A stretch of 64,000 bases of DNA. It comes from Albifimbria verrucaria (lineage: Eukaryota > Ascomycota > Sordariomycetes > Hypocreales > Stachybotryaceae). Below, piece after piece: positions 1 to 12,298 of this stretch. The position numbers were made by a program, and so were the translations under genes. The stretch's first letter is position 1. Every line of letters starts with the position of its first letter. The stretch spans positions 310,001 through 374,000 of the forward strand of contig JAHREC010000019.1 in assembly GCA_020081605.1 (NCBI GenBank). Reading direction: 5' to 3'. The notes under the pieces are model-generated. The model made no database searches, was not told the origin of the DNA, and saw only the letters and a list, made by a program, of their open reading frames with translations.

Positions 1-1355
1 TACGGCAACGCTATCTACTCGGTCGGCTCCATTCTCGTTGCTGCTGCTGCGCAAACCCGGTCATACAAATTCATGATTGCCGGGAGAGTCATCCGCGCCC
101 TTGGCGACATTGCCACTCAAGTCGCTCAGTACAAAGTCTTTTCCTCGTGGTTTGCGCCCGGCAACGGCTTCGCATCTACCCTTGGATTCGAACTTGGCAT
201 TGGAAAAATTGGAGCCTTCGCAGGAAAGTCTTCAGCCAACATCATCGCTAAGAACACTGGCAATTTCGCGTGGGTCTTCTGGATAGCAGTCTTTATGAAC
301 CTCTTCACCAACGTCATGACTGGCGTCTTCTACTGGTTCACGAAAGTCGCCAACAGGAAGTTTCACGGCATCAACGACCCTGCCACTGGAGAGAAACTGA
401 CAGAAAAGACAAAGAAGTTGGAGTTCAAGAAGGTCCTGCAACTGCCTTGGGCTTTTTGGGGCGTCATGGCCTTTTCGCTCTTTGAGACTAGCACGGCGAT
501 TGTGTTCCTCCAAAACGCAACAGAACTTGCCGAGCAGAGATTCGGCGGGAGCTCTATCCGGGCTGGATGGTACAGTGCTGTTCTCCAATACGGAGGTATG
601 ATATCCAAGAACGTGACAAAAATGGACAAGACTAAACAGTTCCTAGGTTTCTTCGTAGTTCCTCTCTTGGGAGTCTTCCTCGACCTGTTTGGGCAACGAA
701 TTACCATTTGTAAGTCGCATGGAGTCAGCCGACTTTCCCTGCTAACATATCCTAGTGGCTGGCTGCGGTGTCGGTGTTTTCGTCTCCATGTTACTAGTTT
801 GTTTCGGTGGTGGAATCAAAGGGACTGCAGCATCCTACGGAATATTTGCTTTCGCTTACTGCTTTGGCCCTACGACGATCATCGATAGTACTCGTACGTC
901 TATGTGGGACAGCACCGTTTTTGGTTCAGCCTATGCTGTAAAATTACCATGAACAATGCGTGAGCATATTCCGTCCCATGATTCTTCATTGACTAACATT
1001 TTTCAGTATGAACATTATCGTTCGAGTTATCACAGGCGCAATTCAAGATGCTGATAACAATTCCTACGACCGAGTTACCATTGTTTATGTCGTTCTCGCG
1101 GGTTGCTCTGTTCTCGTTTCCGGCATCCTCGCTGCCATTTCCCTCAAGTCTCTCGATCTCCGGCATCTGCAATGGAGCCGCAAGAAGCGGATTGCTCGTG
1201 GAGACATCCTCAATGACCGAAAAGAGCTGTTCTATGGGACTAACGGGTCATGGAACAGGCGCACTTCAATGATCTGTTTTACCTGTCTCATTGCTCTCGT
1301 CTTAGGAAGTTGGTGTGGCTACTTCTGGGGAGTGGCGACTGGTAACAGCAGTTAA
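1..1355 (+). CDS. MFS transporter, MFSD1-like (5' end outside window)
   Basis: C-terminal part of a multi-spanning major facilitator protein resembling the MFSD1 (lysosomal dipeptide transporter-like) group; substrate in fungi unknown. Frame 1 is open from base 1. Typical family segments are visible: AGRVIRALGDIATQV, RFGGSSIRAGWYSAVLQYG, PLLGVFLDLFGQR, and TSMWDS followed by VIVR-like NIIVRVITGAIQDAD. Proposed introns are 596-646 (in frame, 51 nt, so an ORF reads straight through it), 710-755 and 960-1006. The frame breaks at the A-run near 940-943, inside the exon between the last two introns: the exon cannot reach the final donor in the frame required by the last exon unless one base is missing. 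The stop is at 1353-1355. Family assignment is good; substrate is not inferable. Confidence 0.75.
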
Positions 1356-1503
1356 AGGAGTGTCGAACGGGTCAAGGTTGTTGTGAGCATTTGTCGAATT
1401 TTAGAGATTAAGAATATTACGATTCAATTGCATACGTCAGTTTCGCTATGACATTGTCTATGTGACATGATCGATAATTCCATGCCTAGCCATCTAGCAG
1501 CAT

Positions 1504-4014
1504 TTATAAAGTGATACCAGGCGGCCATGTGAAATCAGGCTTGCCGCCAGGCAACATCATCCTAAATAACCAGCCTCTTGACTGATGTATATCTTTGACC
1601 AACCTCCTCAACCATAACGTCGCAAATCCTGGCAAGCAGAACTCGCAGCGGTTTTTCTTGAGAATCTCAATTGCTTCGCACCATGACCGTTCGGCATCTT
1701 GAGCATTGTCCATGCGCAATTGAGCATGTGCTATAGAGACATGAACAACAGCCAGAACAAAATAGTACCGAGACTTGAACTGCTGAAACTCATCGATAGC
1801 TTTTTGAATGCCCTTCCAACGGTTCAAAGCCTTGCCGTATTGACACTGTAGATGCATTGTGCGTGCCTCGGCTATTAGTCTGCGGATGGTGAGAATCTGC
1901 TCGACGACGTCGTCTTTGTCTGGTGGTTCGGAAGCTGCAACCTCAGCGAGTATTGCCCCGGAATGGTCAAATATGCCCTTTTCTATATTGGCCTCGATGA
2001 AAGCCAGCCTTAAACGTCTGTCGGGTCGGCCCATTGCCCGAGACTCATCCATCTTATCAAGATGGGGTTCGATAGTCTGAATCGCTTGATCAAAGTCTTG
2101 CAGTTCATTGTACGTTTCGGCAAGACGTCCAACGATGAGTCGATGCGTATTTGTTCGTTGAGGCTCAGAGAGGTTTAGGGCTAAGTAGTGCTCTAGAGAG
2201 GCTTTGGCCGCTTCGAAATCCCCTATCGAGAGCAAGAATTTCGAGGCAACAACTTGAAGTCTCCGTGTGACTTCTGCCTCGAGCTGGGAAAGTGGGTGTT
2301 GCCCTTGCCAAGTATACAGCACGGACACGACATCATCGTCATATTGTTGAATTTTATTTTCGACGTGTGAGATGTGCAAGCGACCCAAGATCGCATGATC
2401 TAGTCGGGTGGTGGGAAGAAAATTCTGAAGTGCGAAATCATTGATTACAGCATTTGATTTTATCAGGTCTCCGTCCTGACGACAAATTATGCTTTGAAAC
2501 AACGCAGTTGAGGCATGCAAATGGAACGGCATGGACTTTCGCAACAACGCATGAGCTCGTTCGATCGCGTGACAACGAATCGTGAATGAGTCTCTCTCCG
2601 CAAAGAAGAGGTAGACCTCTACAATCGGCTCTTTTATTGCTGAAGGCACTTGCTTATGCTCGGTAATCTGCTGCAGGATCCTCCAAATTAATGGCTTCAA
2701 CTCACGAGTCCTGTGCTCCACATCAGTTAAAGCAGAGCTTTCATGAGAGATCGTGGCATACCATGATGTGTTTCCTTCAAAACATGGAGGACGCGTAAAA
2801 GCCAGCACTTTTAATGCCAATTGATGCAGATTTGCGCGTACTTGGGCACTTAGAGTCGATATATGTACATCCGAAGCACTACTAAGCGACCAGGTTCTTA
2901 TGTTGTTGGCGTCGACACTTTCCTCGACTTCCAAACGCTCAGCGGCGCAATTGAGTTGAGAATCGCAGGAGACGACGTCAACCAAACGGGTAGGTATACC
3001 AAAGGCGGAGGCATTGACCTCTTGAACATTACCATTGTCATCCCATCGCCTGTGCGGGTGGCCAAGCCCTTTTAATAGAGCTACCGGGACTTTGGAGCCG
3101 CCTAAAGCATGGAGTAATAAGAGTAGATGATCTGAATCTTGAAGCAAATCATCATGGTCATTGATCAGATTCAGGTATGGACACCCGATTAGTTGTTTTA
3201 GAATGAGACGACGCACGTGATGGCGGTAGTCGCTGACTCCTACGCTGATGGATCCCAAATGGTTGAATATCTCTTCATCGTCCATTGATACATATCGTTC
3301 CCATCTACTTGGTATTAGCAACAAATAACTTCTTGGACAGGACACTTACGTTGACGTGGGAATACTTTGTGGTAACCAGAACACAGACCCCAGATCACCA
3401 AGCTTGCGAGCCATTTTAAGATATTTCTTGCCTGCATAACGAAGCTCTGTAGGATTGTTTGCCTGTGCGTATTTGGCAATCTCGTCTGGTAGTGGACCAT
3501 CGACGTTCAATTTTGACCGAAGAAAGACCACAATACATGCAATACGACGACATAGCTCCGTGTTGATGGGTTCATCTGACGCCGTCCAAAATGTGTCCAT
3601 GTCCGTGTTCATTCTCTTGCAAAGCTGATCGACTCCTGAAGCATCAATGCTCCGTAAACTCAGGATCTTCATAGTCCGCTGATTATTCGGAACTATGATG
3701 TAGTTTGCATCTCGGGCTACATGTTTTGACTTTGCGAAAATCGAGTGTATGGCTTTCAGGTGTTGATTCAGCGAGGGAAGCAGTCGTTTGGCTGACACTT
3801 CGTCGAAAGATTCAGCCAACCTTTGGACATTGCCGCAGAGACACATCGGCATTATCCAATATGTAACGAAGAGCAGGAATGGGCTGCAATCGCAGCAAGT
3901 CAACGGCCCATGAGGTGATACTGGGGTTGCATGAAAGCGTAGATCTAGATTGATAAGATTTTGACAATGGTTACCACTAGTGCTGTGTGGTTGAGTCATG
4001 TGGCTGGCCATCAA
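1504..4014 (-). CDS. Hypothetical protein with TPR-like C-terminal half
   Basis: Two exons, complement(1504..3307, 3350..4014). The 42-nt intron has a GTAAGT donor and a GCTAATAC branch site, and the frame is continuous across it (TS|TRWERYVSMDDEE). The product is about 820 residues. The N-terminal 220 residues are not recognised. The C-terminal third has helical-pair, TPR-like character (for example GRLAETYNELQDFDQAIQ and QLRMDNAQDAERSWCEAI). No P-loop or HET motif was seen, so I do not call it an NLR. No frame break is needed, unlike most neighbours. An additional upstream exon cannot be excluded because the first ~60 residues look Cys-rich and atypical. It ends about 150 bp from the convergent transporter gene. 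Confidence 0.6.
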
Positions 4015-5862
4015 AGAGTGGCTTGTGGGCCTGATTTCGTGTCATTATCAGAGATACCCTACACATGTTGCACAGGCCACTTTTCGTAGAATATCTCGAG
4101 CAGTACCATATAGATACGAGTTAAACTATATCAAGAATGTCTTGGACGAATCAAAGCTAGATTTAATTAAGAAGATACAATATGCAGCAGGTGCCTAAGT
4201 GGTGAAAATCCTTGCCGTATAACGCTCGTTGTGATATTCTCAGAAGGTTTCATGTGGTATGAATGATTAGCAGTTGAGGCGAGTCACTAGCTAATAGTCC
4301 ACAGCCTTGTTACCTTCTGTTAGTCGAATGCAATTGAAGTGGCTGTTTCCTCTTCCAAAGCATCCGTTACCTCCGAAGACCTCGTCGTGGTTCTCTAGAC
4401 ACGGCCGTGTCCCCTCCAACAAAGTGACTGATTTGACAGAATACTTTACCTTGCAAACGCATTCTTCCTACACTCCTGCTCTTAGAAATGTCGCCATTCG
4501 ATCTGGCTATCAGTTTCGGGTAAACCAAACTCACCTATTAGAATAAGGCATTGCCATTTCTTCTACTACTTGTTGTGTGTAACAATATATCTTTATGAAC
4601 TAAATGCTATGCAAAGAATTGACCGTCATGTGTAAACTTAGTACAAAACTGATTGTTTTACGGTAGGTAATTTCATGTATCTTTCCTGTGGCCAACATAT
4701 AGTGCCATTGGCTTACCATGCGAGACGGAATTTTGGTGGGTTGACACGCTGAGATAATCCAACAGGCTCTGTACACTTCGAAGTAATTAGCTATGCGATT
4801 GTGTATCCAAATGTCTCTAGGGGTTTTGGGGTCGAATTAGGTTAGATTCAGTCCGCTACGGCTTACTGCTCGCAGGGGTGTTGCGTATTCATCCTGGCAA
4901 AGGCCCGCTCCTTGTACTACCTATAATCAATTTCCAGCTCGGACAGGAACGCCATCCCCACCAAAGAGTATCAGATATGTAGACATCTATATTCTTCCTC
5001 TTCTACAGAGTAGATACTTCACACTATGTAGTTTTGAAAGATGAATCGTCAACTACTAATTTTAAGTCCAACTCGCATTAACAATTCTACCGAATCTTAC
5101 AAGGCATTTTCAAGCGAACCTCTGACGCGCATTGCCTCTTGTTCCCAGCTTGTAATCCGCCATTAACATTCAGGAACTGGTGCTGACTGCCAGGATTCCA
5201 AAAGGAATGATCCACTCTCCACTGACGTGTACTATTTACATCTATTTTGTTCTGTTCATACGGAGCATTTACACAGAAACAAACACAATCTCCTATTTAT
5301 TCTCTGGCTCATGCGCATGGGCTTATTCTTCAAGTTTTACAAAATCGTGCAAACCAGAGTGGTTTCCCAAGGCTAAAAGCCTCCACTGCCTGGGAGACAC
5401 GTGGATCTCCATGCCACTCTTTCTGAATTCTTGTCTTCACACATTTGAAACTCAGCCCGTGTGAAATACTCCACATCGTTCACGTAGGTCGCCCACTGAT
5501 CCTTGCCCAGGCGGATCAGCAGGAGATATGACATCCAATCAACCTATACTTACCCTGGTTCATTTCTACACAATTGCGCCTCGATTGTGGGTGTCATTAG
5601 ACCATCGGGAGTAGTAGCCAATTAGCTGATAGGACCTGACAGGGTCAACATGAATTTGCGTAACATGCTTTTTGGCGTCGCTGGCCACGCTCCTTTCTTA
5701 GCCTTTCCCTACTCCGATCAACACCACAGACCATGCGAATTATATGTTGACTAGGTTTTCCTAGGAATAAGCCGAAGATTCCGTCATTAACAACACGGAG
5801 GTATCACGAAGAGAGGCGACTGCTTGTAAGCTGCAACGTGCTCAACGTTGGCCGGCTGCTCG
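4015..5862. other. Intergenic, no gene recognised
   Basis: About 1.8 kb, AT-leaning, with only short unconvincing ORFs (4307-4546, 5180-5464) that show no motif. No tRNA, transposon end or repeat was recognised. It would contain the upstream regions of the two flanking, divergently oriented genes. Confidence 0.5.
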
Positions 5863-6836
5863 ATGGAGGTAGTTCGCGACCAGACGCCGATGGAAGTCGT
5901 CGACAACCAGTCGTTGTATCACGGCTATCCGCACTACGACAAGTCCAAAATCTTCATCGATCAACAGCATTACCACCCCATCGCTGGCAGTACGACACCT
6001 GCAGAGAGCATAAAACCTATCTCTCGTAGGAAATGGACCTGGATTGTCCCAGCTCTAATAGGGGGTTAATCGGAGGCGTTCTTATCGGAGGCGCTGTAGG
6101 TGGTGGTTTGGGAGCGTCTTTAGCGAAATGCAACGACAACTCGAGGTACGGCATGCTCAATGCAGGGCTGACTTCATATCGACTTGTCAATATCTGATGT
6201 TCAGACCCGTTTATGGCGGCAGTTTTCAATTTTCCGCCCACTTTGACCTTTGAGACCAACGTGCTGATTTTTGAAAAACAACAGGTCAATGCAGCAGGCA
6301 AACCTAGCTTTGAGCTTAACGTCGGATCCGGAATCGAGCCCGAGTGCCACTACGACCACGACCGTGACCGTGACCGTTTCCGTTTCCGTTTCTAGCTCAA
6401 CCAGCGCAATCCCGACAACAACCGGTGGCCTGATGGTTGATTACGAAGTAACACCGCCAAGCTCTATCTATAATGTAACGATGGACTGCGATAAGCTGGC
6501 GAAAACCACTCAGAGATCTGGACGCCAGGATAAATTCTCTGTCTTTTGCAGGGTCGACCTCTTGACAGGGCCTCGGGTAGATTCCGAGGGCAACGAATTC
6601 CTTTTGTCGGATATGGTCGGCCTTCGAGCTTACAGGTTCCAAGACTGTATCGATGCGTGTTCCTCAACTAACGCTCTGGTGAACATGAAAGGGACGGGCA
6701 AAGGCTGCAAGTCTGTCACCTTTTTAACTATCTCAGTGACAGCTACGAGAATTGCTGGCTGAAGAATGGGAGTGTAACTGCCGCGCAAGGCCGCGCGTCT
6801 GAGGACTACGTTGTCAGCGCAGTCTTACTGGAATAA
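5863..6836 (+). CDS. Single-pass membrane protein with Cys-rich extracellular domain
   Basis: Fungal architecture: N-terminal cytosolic stretch starting MEVVRDQTPMEVVDNQ, one Gly-rich transmembrane helix (WTWIVPALIGG, then GGVLIGGAVGGGLGASLAK), a Ser/Thr/Val linker, and a Cys-containing outer domain (CDKL, FCRVDL, RFQDCIDACSS, CKSVTF, then NCWLKNG). The outer domain resembles apple/PAN-like domains common on ascomycete surface proteins; function unknown. The start is ATG 5863. The proposed intron 6146-6284 joins the helix exon to the linker exon in frame. The frame breaks twice, near 6063-6065 (TT) and in the T5 run at 6721-6725, each repaired by one missing base; the stop is then 6834-6836. 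Ligand and role are unknown. Confidence 0.6.
6354..6393 (+). repeat. Hexamer microsatellite (GTGACC/GTTTCC) inside coding linker
   Basis: Short tandem hexamers within the Ser/Thr/Val linker of the membrane protein. They translate as alternating TVTV then SVSV dipeptides. Such coding microsatellites often vary in length between strains (inference). Confidence 0.7.
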
Positions 6837-8824
6837 ACATGACATAGACAAAATAGAAGTAATGTAGAAACATAATTTTAATCACATTCAAAGAACAAAT
6901 ATTGACATGAGTACCCGTCTTCAATTTTCCACGGCCTAATGCTGTACTATTAAGTTTCTGGTGAAGGACGAAAGATGGGATGTACAAACCAGTTGATATA
7001 TGGATGTGAGCTCAAACAGCATTGTCAATGCAAATTAGAGAAACTTCACGATATTCGTCTCGGTAGCTGGAAAGCTGTGGCTTCGCCAGCTTCCGGTTTT
7101 CTATCAATTCTCGATTTGGGATACAGACTGTGGCATTGGTTACGCATTGGCAGTCAAGTATGGTGATGTAGATTTCATCGAAATTAGAGCGGGCTACAGT
7201 CGGCCCAATTTCTGGAATATTACCTCATTATCTATTATCTGCTGCAAATCGACTGTGGCCTCGGACTAAGCGCGATGTCGGACCTTAGCTGCCTAGTCCT
7301 TGCTCTGTAAATCCCATAAATAGTAATATTTTCTTGACAAGAACAGTTTCAAAAATTTCATTGCTTTTTTATTACCATTAGGCCACTCTTAAGATATTGG
7401 TGTCCATGCTGTTATGGAAGTCAGCTGTCTTTTGACAACCGACAAACGTGGTATCACAGATTGCAGCCTGGGTTGAGGGATTCATAGAGTATAAGGCCTT
7501 TGGGTAAGTGCATCAGACAAGACTAGTCCAAATGCAAAGCGTACATATGACACATCTTCGCTGCAACGATCATTCGGTTCGATTCGCTTAATCCTTGAGT
7601 CTACTGGTTGCCCCTAAACACTTGTCCCACTGCAAGCAGTGTGTTTTCTTATTCCTCGACCTCATTCTCGATTAGGAGATGGGGATCTTAACAGATTACT
7701 CGTATATCTCAATCAATCAAGCACTCTTACGTGGCCTGAAGAGATTTATTGCACTCAACTCATAACAATCCACGATGGTTCTAGTATCGTGATATCAGGC
7801 CATGCAGCCCATATCGGACTGAATGATGGAGCCTGTAGCTGATGATCTAACAAAAAGTTCATTGCGGAATGGTGGCTGACAGTATTGACTAAGTAAACGA
7901 CAAAGCGCCTTCCGGGGACCACCAATCGACTTACGGCTGGGATTGATAAACTTACACCCACGTAGCCGAGCCTGCAACGCTTTGACAATCAGCTCGAAAA
8001 GGCAATCTAGTGCGCCGCATCTTGTATGTTAAGCATCCATAACTTCATTGCATTATTATGCGTTATGCTTCTATCTGCCATCTCCCGGGGCTTATGAAAG
8101 GTCACAAACATGACAGAAAGAACTGATAATCGTGAAAACCGTGCCAACAGTGAAGCCCAAAAAGTCATATGACACCGTAGAGGAACAGATACAATATGTC
8201 TAGCATATGTGATCAGTGCAGCGGTGTCCCTCGCAGGTCATCCTGGCGGTTGCTCCCAGCATAAGCAGGCATCCTTCCTAGGATTGCATTTCTTTGGTAC
8301 ATGAAATACTTGCAGCCAACTGACACGAGCTCAACACAAAATGGAGGGTCCTTCATAAGCTCTAAGAAGATACACCTAATGAGGCCATTTACTAGGATAG
8401 ACGACATTATTCTTGGACGAAATGTTATTGTTAAACTTGTCATTATGTTTCTGGTGATGCACCCGATCTTTCTATTCTAAGGGGCTACCTAAGAAGGATT
8501 TTAGATGATAGAGCTGGTCAATAAAGATTGCTTTTTGAGACATAACGAAACAAGCCACCCCTGTCCTATTGGTGGCTACGTATCAGAGGTTTGCGAGCCG
8601 TCCCGGCTGAAGCTACTAAATCCCTTTAGGAGCAAAAGCTGAAAAGCCCCGGCCAGCCACAAAGATGCTGCTTATGATAACAACAATTAAGAAGAGAGAA
8701 AATCTTCCGCATCTACCTGTTCCATTTTCCTTGTCTAGTTTCACTTCATTTCAATAATCAATAATAGTCCCCAGAAGGCTTCAACAGCAGTACAGCATCT
8801 CAGTCATCCTTTTCATACCTCACC
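6837..8824. other. Intergenic, no gene recognised
   Basis: About 2 kb, AT-rich. ORFs at 7639-7842 and 7755-7988 overlap each other on opposite strands and carry no motif. The last ~120 bases before the CFEM start are pyrimidine-rich (for example TTTTCCTTGTCTAGTTTCAC near 8725-8745), as is common for fungal core promoters. Confidence 0.5.
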
Positions 8825-9344
8825 ATGAAAGTCCTCACCGTATTCGCTGCGCTGTCTGCCTATCTGATCTCCGGCAGTACGGCCGCCATCGAGACTCTAC
8901 CGGAGTATGTCAAGAAGCTACCAGACTGCTCCGTGGGTGCCTTCAAGGGGCTGCAAAGGAAGCTGGCTGCAAAATTGAAGGCATCGACTCGAGCACATTC
9001 GAATGCATCTGCGACCACATAGGCAGTATTCCCATATCTGTTACACGTAATGTGGAGGTCGGCTGTTCTTCAGGTACGACATACTCTTTCTGGCAGGCTA
9101 AACAAATCCACTGACAAGGACACCAGATTTTGCAGTCGCTTTAGGTCGTATCTGCGGTATATGGATGACTTCTCCAACAGATGGTGAAGTCAAGGAGGCG
9201 ACAAAAATACTTGCTGAGAAGTTCAAAGGCAAAGGCGACTCGGATTCATCTACCAAGGAAGGAGCAGGCTACGTAGCTCAAATCCCACATGGTGTTGGAT
9301 TGGCTGGCGGTGCAGTCGCTCTATTGGCCGGCTACTTGGTTTGA
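8825..9344 (+). CDS. CFEM-domain protein, secreted and probably GPI-anchored
   Basis: Signal peptide MKVLTVFAALSAYLISGSTAA, then a CFEM domain, a short acidic/Ser linker (KGKGDSDSSTKE) and a C-terminal hydrophobic tail (GVGLAGGAVALLAGYLV) typical of GPI attachment. CFEM proteins act at the fungal surface in haem/iron capture, adhesion or host interaction. The intron is 9074-9126, joined in phase. The frame breaks at the GGG at 8935-8937; assuming one missing G restores both the second CFEM cysteine and the AAKEAGCKIEG stretch. Only seven of the usual eight cysteines are then visible: the sixth position reads TRNV. The stop is TGA 9342-9344. The product is about 155 residues. Confidence 0.8.
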
Positions 9345-10555
9345 ATGCGTATGCTACACGATTATATACAAAGTCCACGTTTGGGATAGGTCGACATATA
9401 CACATGGAATAATTTTGCTATGGTTTGAATGGAAGAGAAATCTATTACCTAGTGGGAAGGTTTTGAGAAATATGGCTCAAATTTATTGGATGAACTTGTG
9501 CTTCTGTGATAAAAACCAAAAGTGATACCTTTTCTTCCGTACAAGCATAGGCAATGAGCTGGCTCGTGGTGTATCAATCAGGGTTATGCTTCCAACGCCA
9601 TCACGGTGCCTATACAATACTTAAATTTGAGCTGGCCATAGGTTTAGAGTAGCGTGTGAGTAGGTTATTACTTTCTTAGTTACTCAGAGGCTATGTATGC
9701 TTAGGCAGTGGTAATAATCGTCAAATTTTCTCCTACCACCATGCCTATTCCACTGTGCAAAACCAAGTTACAGTATTCCGATAAATGATATAATCAACCA
9801 TAATTTATCTGGATAGAAAGTTCAAAATCTTCAATGGACAGAGGGCTAGAGGCAGCCGCTTTGTACAACGAAAGGCATCTGAAAGCAGATTGCGAACCAG
9901 ATAGGAACCAAGAGTAGGGACAGATTCTAGAGATAGAAGGAAATGGGCTAGATACAAATGTTGCTTGTAAGGAAATTGATGAATACTAGAAAACCGAGCC
10001 GTGAAAACGCTGCTCTTGTCGACAACTCACATCTCAATCAACTAATTGACTAGTGAATAGGAACACTCTTGGCCCGGTATCGAAGTATAGGCCTGTAGTC
10101 AACACCTACAATCCAGTATCCTTCAATTTTGAGCATAAGATGGTTTCCTGAGTGGGGAAAAACATGTTCCCAATGACCCATTTGGGCCGGACACGCACTT
10201 CCATGAAGCATATTTTTGCACCAATTGAATCAGCGCCGGCAAATGAAGTTACATTGGCCAATCCCACTCCGTCCTAGCGAAAGCTTGAACCAAGACCTTG
10301 CATATGAATAGTGAGTGGAGTGCATGGGTGGGAGCCCATAGTCTCGATCGTTGCCGAATTCCGAGTCGTTTCGCAGGTTCTGCTTGGTGGATAAGTTGTG
10401 CACGTCAAGGCGTGAGAACTACGAGGTCAGATGGCGATATATGCTCGAGGTTGTTCGTGAGCATAAAGCATTATAAAAGGCTCTGTTTACTACGGACCGT
10501 ATTGTACATTGATATCAAACCAATCTCAATTTCTGGGCTCATTACTTGCACCAAC
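9345..10555. other. Intergenic, upstream of pectate lyase
   Basis: About 1.2 kb with no supported gene. ORF 9289-9525 is out-of-frame read-through of the CFEM tail. The right end holds the TATA-like element listed separately. Confidence 0.5.
10472..10478 (+). promoter_or_regulatory. TATA-like box of the pectate lyase gene
   Basis: TATAAAA lies 78 bp upstream of the pectate lyase ATG, in a suitable position for a core promoter TATA element. It rests on sequence match and position only. Confidence 0.5.
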
Positions 10556-11899
10556 ATGCAGCTCCTCGCGAATTTAATAGTTGGCAGCTCGTTGATGGGT
10601 ATGGTCACTGCTCTTCCACAAGCAGCACCTCCTCTTCCAACAAGTGCTTTCAATCTTGAGGGGTATGCAAAAACCAACCCAACAGGAGCAGTATCTGGAG
10701 GTGCTGACGGGCCCACAACGACGGTTTCTGCAGCTTCTGCTTTACAGTCTGCGGTTAGGGTAGTAACATTATGCTCATGGACCTGACTCGAACGTCTATT
10801 GACTGTGAATCTAGGGAACAAACCCACTCAACATTGTCGTCAAAGGCAGCATTGCTCTAACCGGAAGGCTAAACCTTGGTTCCAACAAAAGCGTAAGCGT
10901 CCAATTGACTTTGTCTCAAGTGGCAATCACTGAAGGAGTTTGAATCAGCTTATCGGTGCACCAACTGGTGGGAATATAACCAAGTACGGCATCTCCATCA
11001 CCGAGCAATCTAACATCATTATCCGAAACATTAAATTTCATCCTGTAAAGGGTAATGATCAAATAACCATCTCCGAATCCAAGCGAATCTGGATCGATCA
11101 CAACGAGTTCTTCTCCGACCCTGACCTTAAAAAGATTGGACCAGATACATATGTATGTCATCAGAACTAAAAGTACAAAGAACACAATCCTAGATCCAAT
11201 TGCTGATACGGGTTCGGACAGGATGGCCAACTCGATATCGTCCATGCTTCGGACTGGATTACAGTATCGTGGAATTACTTCCACGACCACTGGAAGTCAA
11301 GTCTAGTAGGGAACAGTGACTCCAATCGAGGCGAGGACTTTGGAAAATTACATGGTACGGGCAGGTCTCTATAGAGAACCTCGAATTCCTTTCCTAGGCT
11401 TTGGTAACTTAAGCTAATTCCCTACACAGTAACGTACCATCACAATTATTGGCGCAATGAGGGGACCCGTGGCAATGGTAAGCAAACCGTTTCGGGCCCC
11501 AAGATTATGGGGCATTCATGCTAATAACAGGGAATAGCTGGTCGATTTGGGTTTCAACATCTATACAACAATTTCTACCTAGATTTCCACTACCAGGCAA
11601 TCCACTCACGGTCCGACAATCAGGTATTAGTCGAAGGCAACGTTTTCCGTGGTGACACTCGCGAGGCGCTGTCCACCTACGGCCTTGTTATACCGGAGGA
11701 CTCGCCAAACACAAGCCCAGAAGGGGATTTCGAATTGGATGGATATGCCAACTTAGGAGCCTCGAATGATTTTGGGAGTGCAAGAGTGAATATCACAAGG
11801 ACTGGAACCTTTACGAACCCAGGGTACAGTTACGTGTTGACACCATTATCTGAGGTGCAGGCCCTGGTGCAGGCTTACGCTGGGGTGGGGAAGATTTGA
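10556..11899 (+). CDS. Secreted pectate lyase, polysaccharide lyase family 1
   Basis: Eliminative cleavage of de-esterified pectin outside the cell. The signal peptide is MQLLANLIVGSSLMGMVTALPQ. Six exons: 10556-10759, 10815-10892, 10949-11152, 11222-11354, 11430-11477, 11538-11899; all joins keep frame and give about 342 residues, normal for PL1. Landmarks are NIVVKGSIALTG, SNIIIRNIKF, the Ca/catalytic strand segment RIWIDHNEFFSD, then HASDWITVSWNYFHDHWKSS, VTYHHNYW and RFGFQHLYNN (family R-x-G-x-x-H pattern). No frame break is needed, so the gene looks intact. It would support plant-cell-wall degradation in a saprotroph or plant-associated fungus (inference). Confidence 0.93.
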
Positions 11900-12298
11900 A
11901 TCAGATGAAACATAACCGTGAATATACGTCTTGGTCCAGCTTCGAAGTTTAAGACTTGGGCTGAAGTATTAAGAGAGAAAATAATGAGAACTGTCATCTC
12001 CTAGGCGTGAAGTAAGTTCATGAGACATTCAATTGTGATAATGCCCAACACAAATATCATATTCACAGTCCAGAGACACCACGAGCAAGCCGAAAATAAG
12101 ACGTGGTCCCTTCACGAGGAATGCCCATAGCTCTCAGGGTTTGCACCAATTTGCCCATTGGAACTGTTCAGAATAAACCTATTATAGAAAGTTCTATGTA
12201 GCATGATCTGAGAATTGACGGCGTTATCTACTAAGCTACACCCGAATATAAGATGAAACCACATCGTAGTGACTCAATCCAGCCAACTTCATCATGGT
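11900..12298. other. Intergenic between convergent genes
   Basis: About 400 bp of shared 3' flank between the pectate lyase (+) and the VOC gene (-). Nothing recognisable. Confidence 0.5.

Noticed and set aside
5180..5464. Plus-strand ORF of 94 codons
   Set aside because: No signal peptide or domain, atypical composition, no splice partner.
6213..6395. ORF ending in alternating Asp-Arg residues
   Set aside because: It is the microsatellite of the membrane protein gene read in the wrong frame, partly through its intron.
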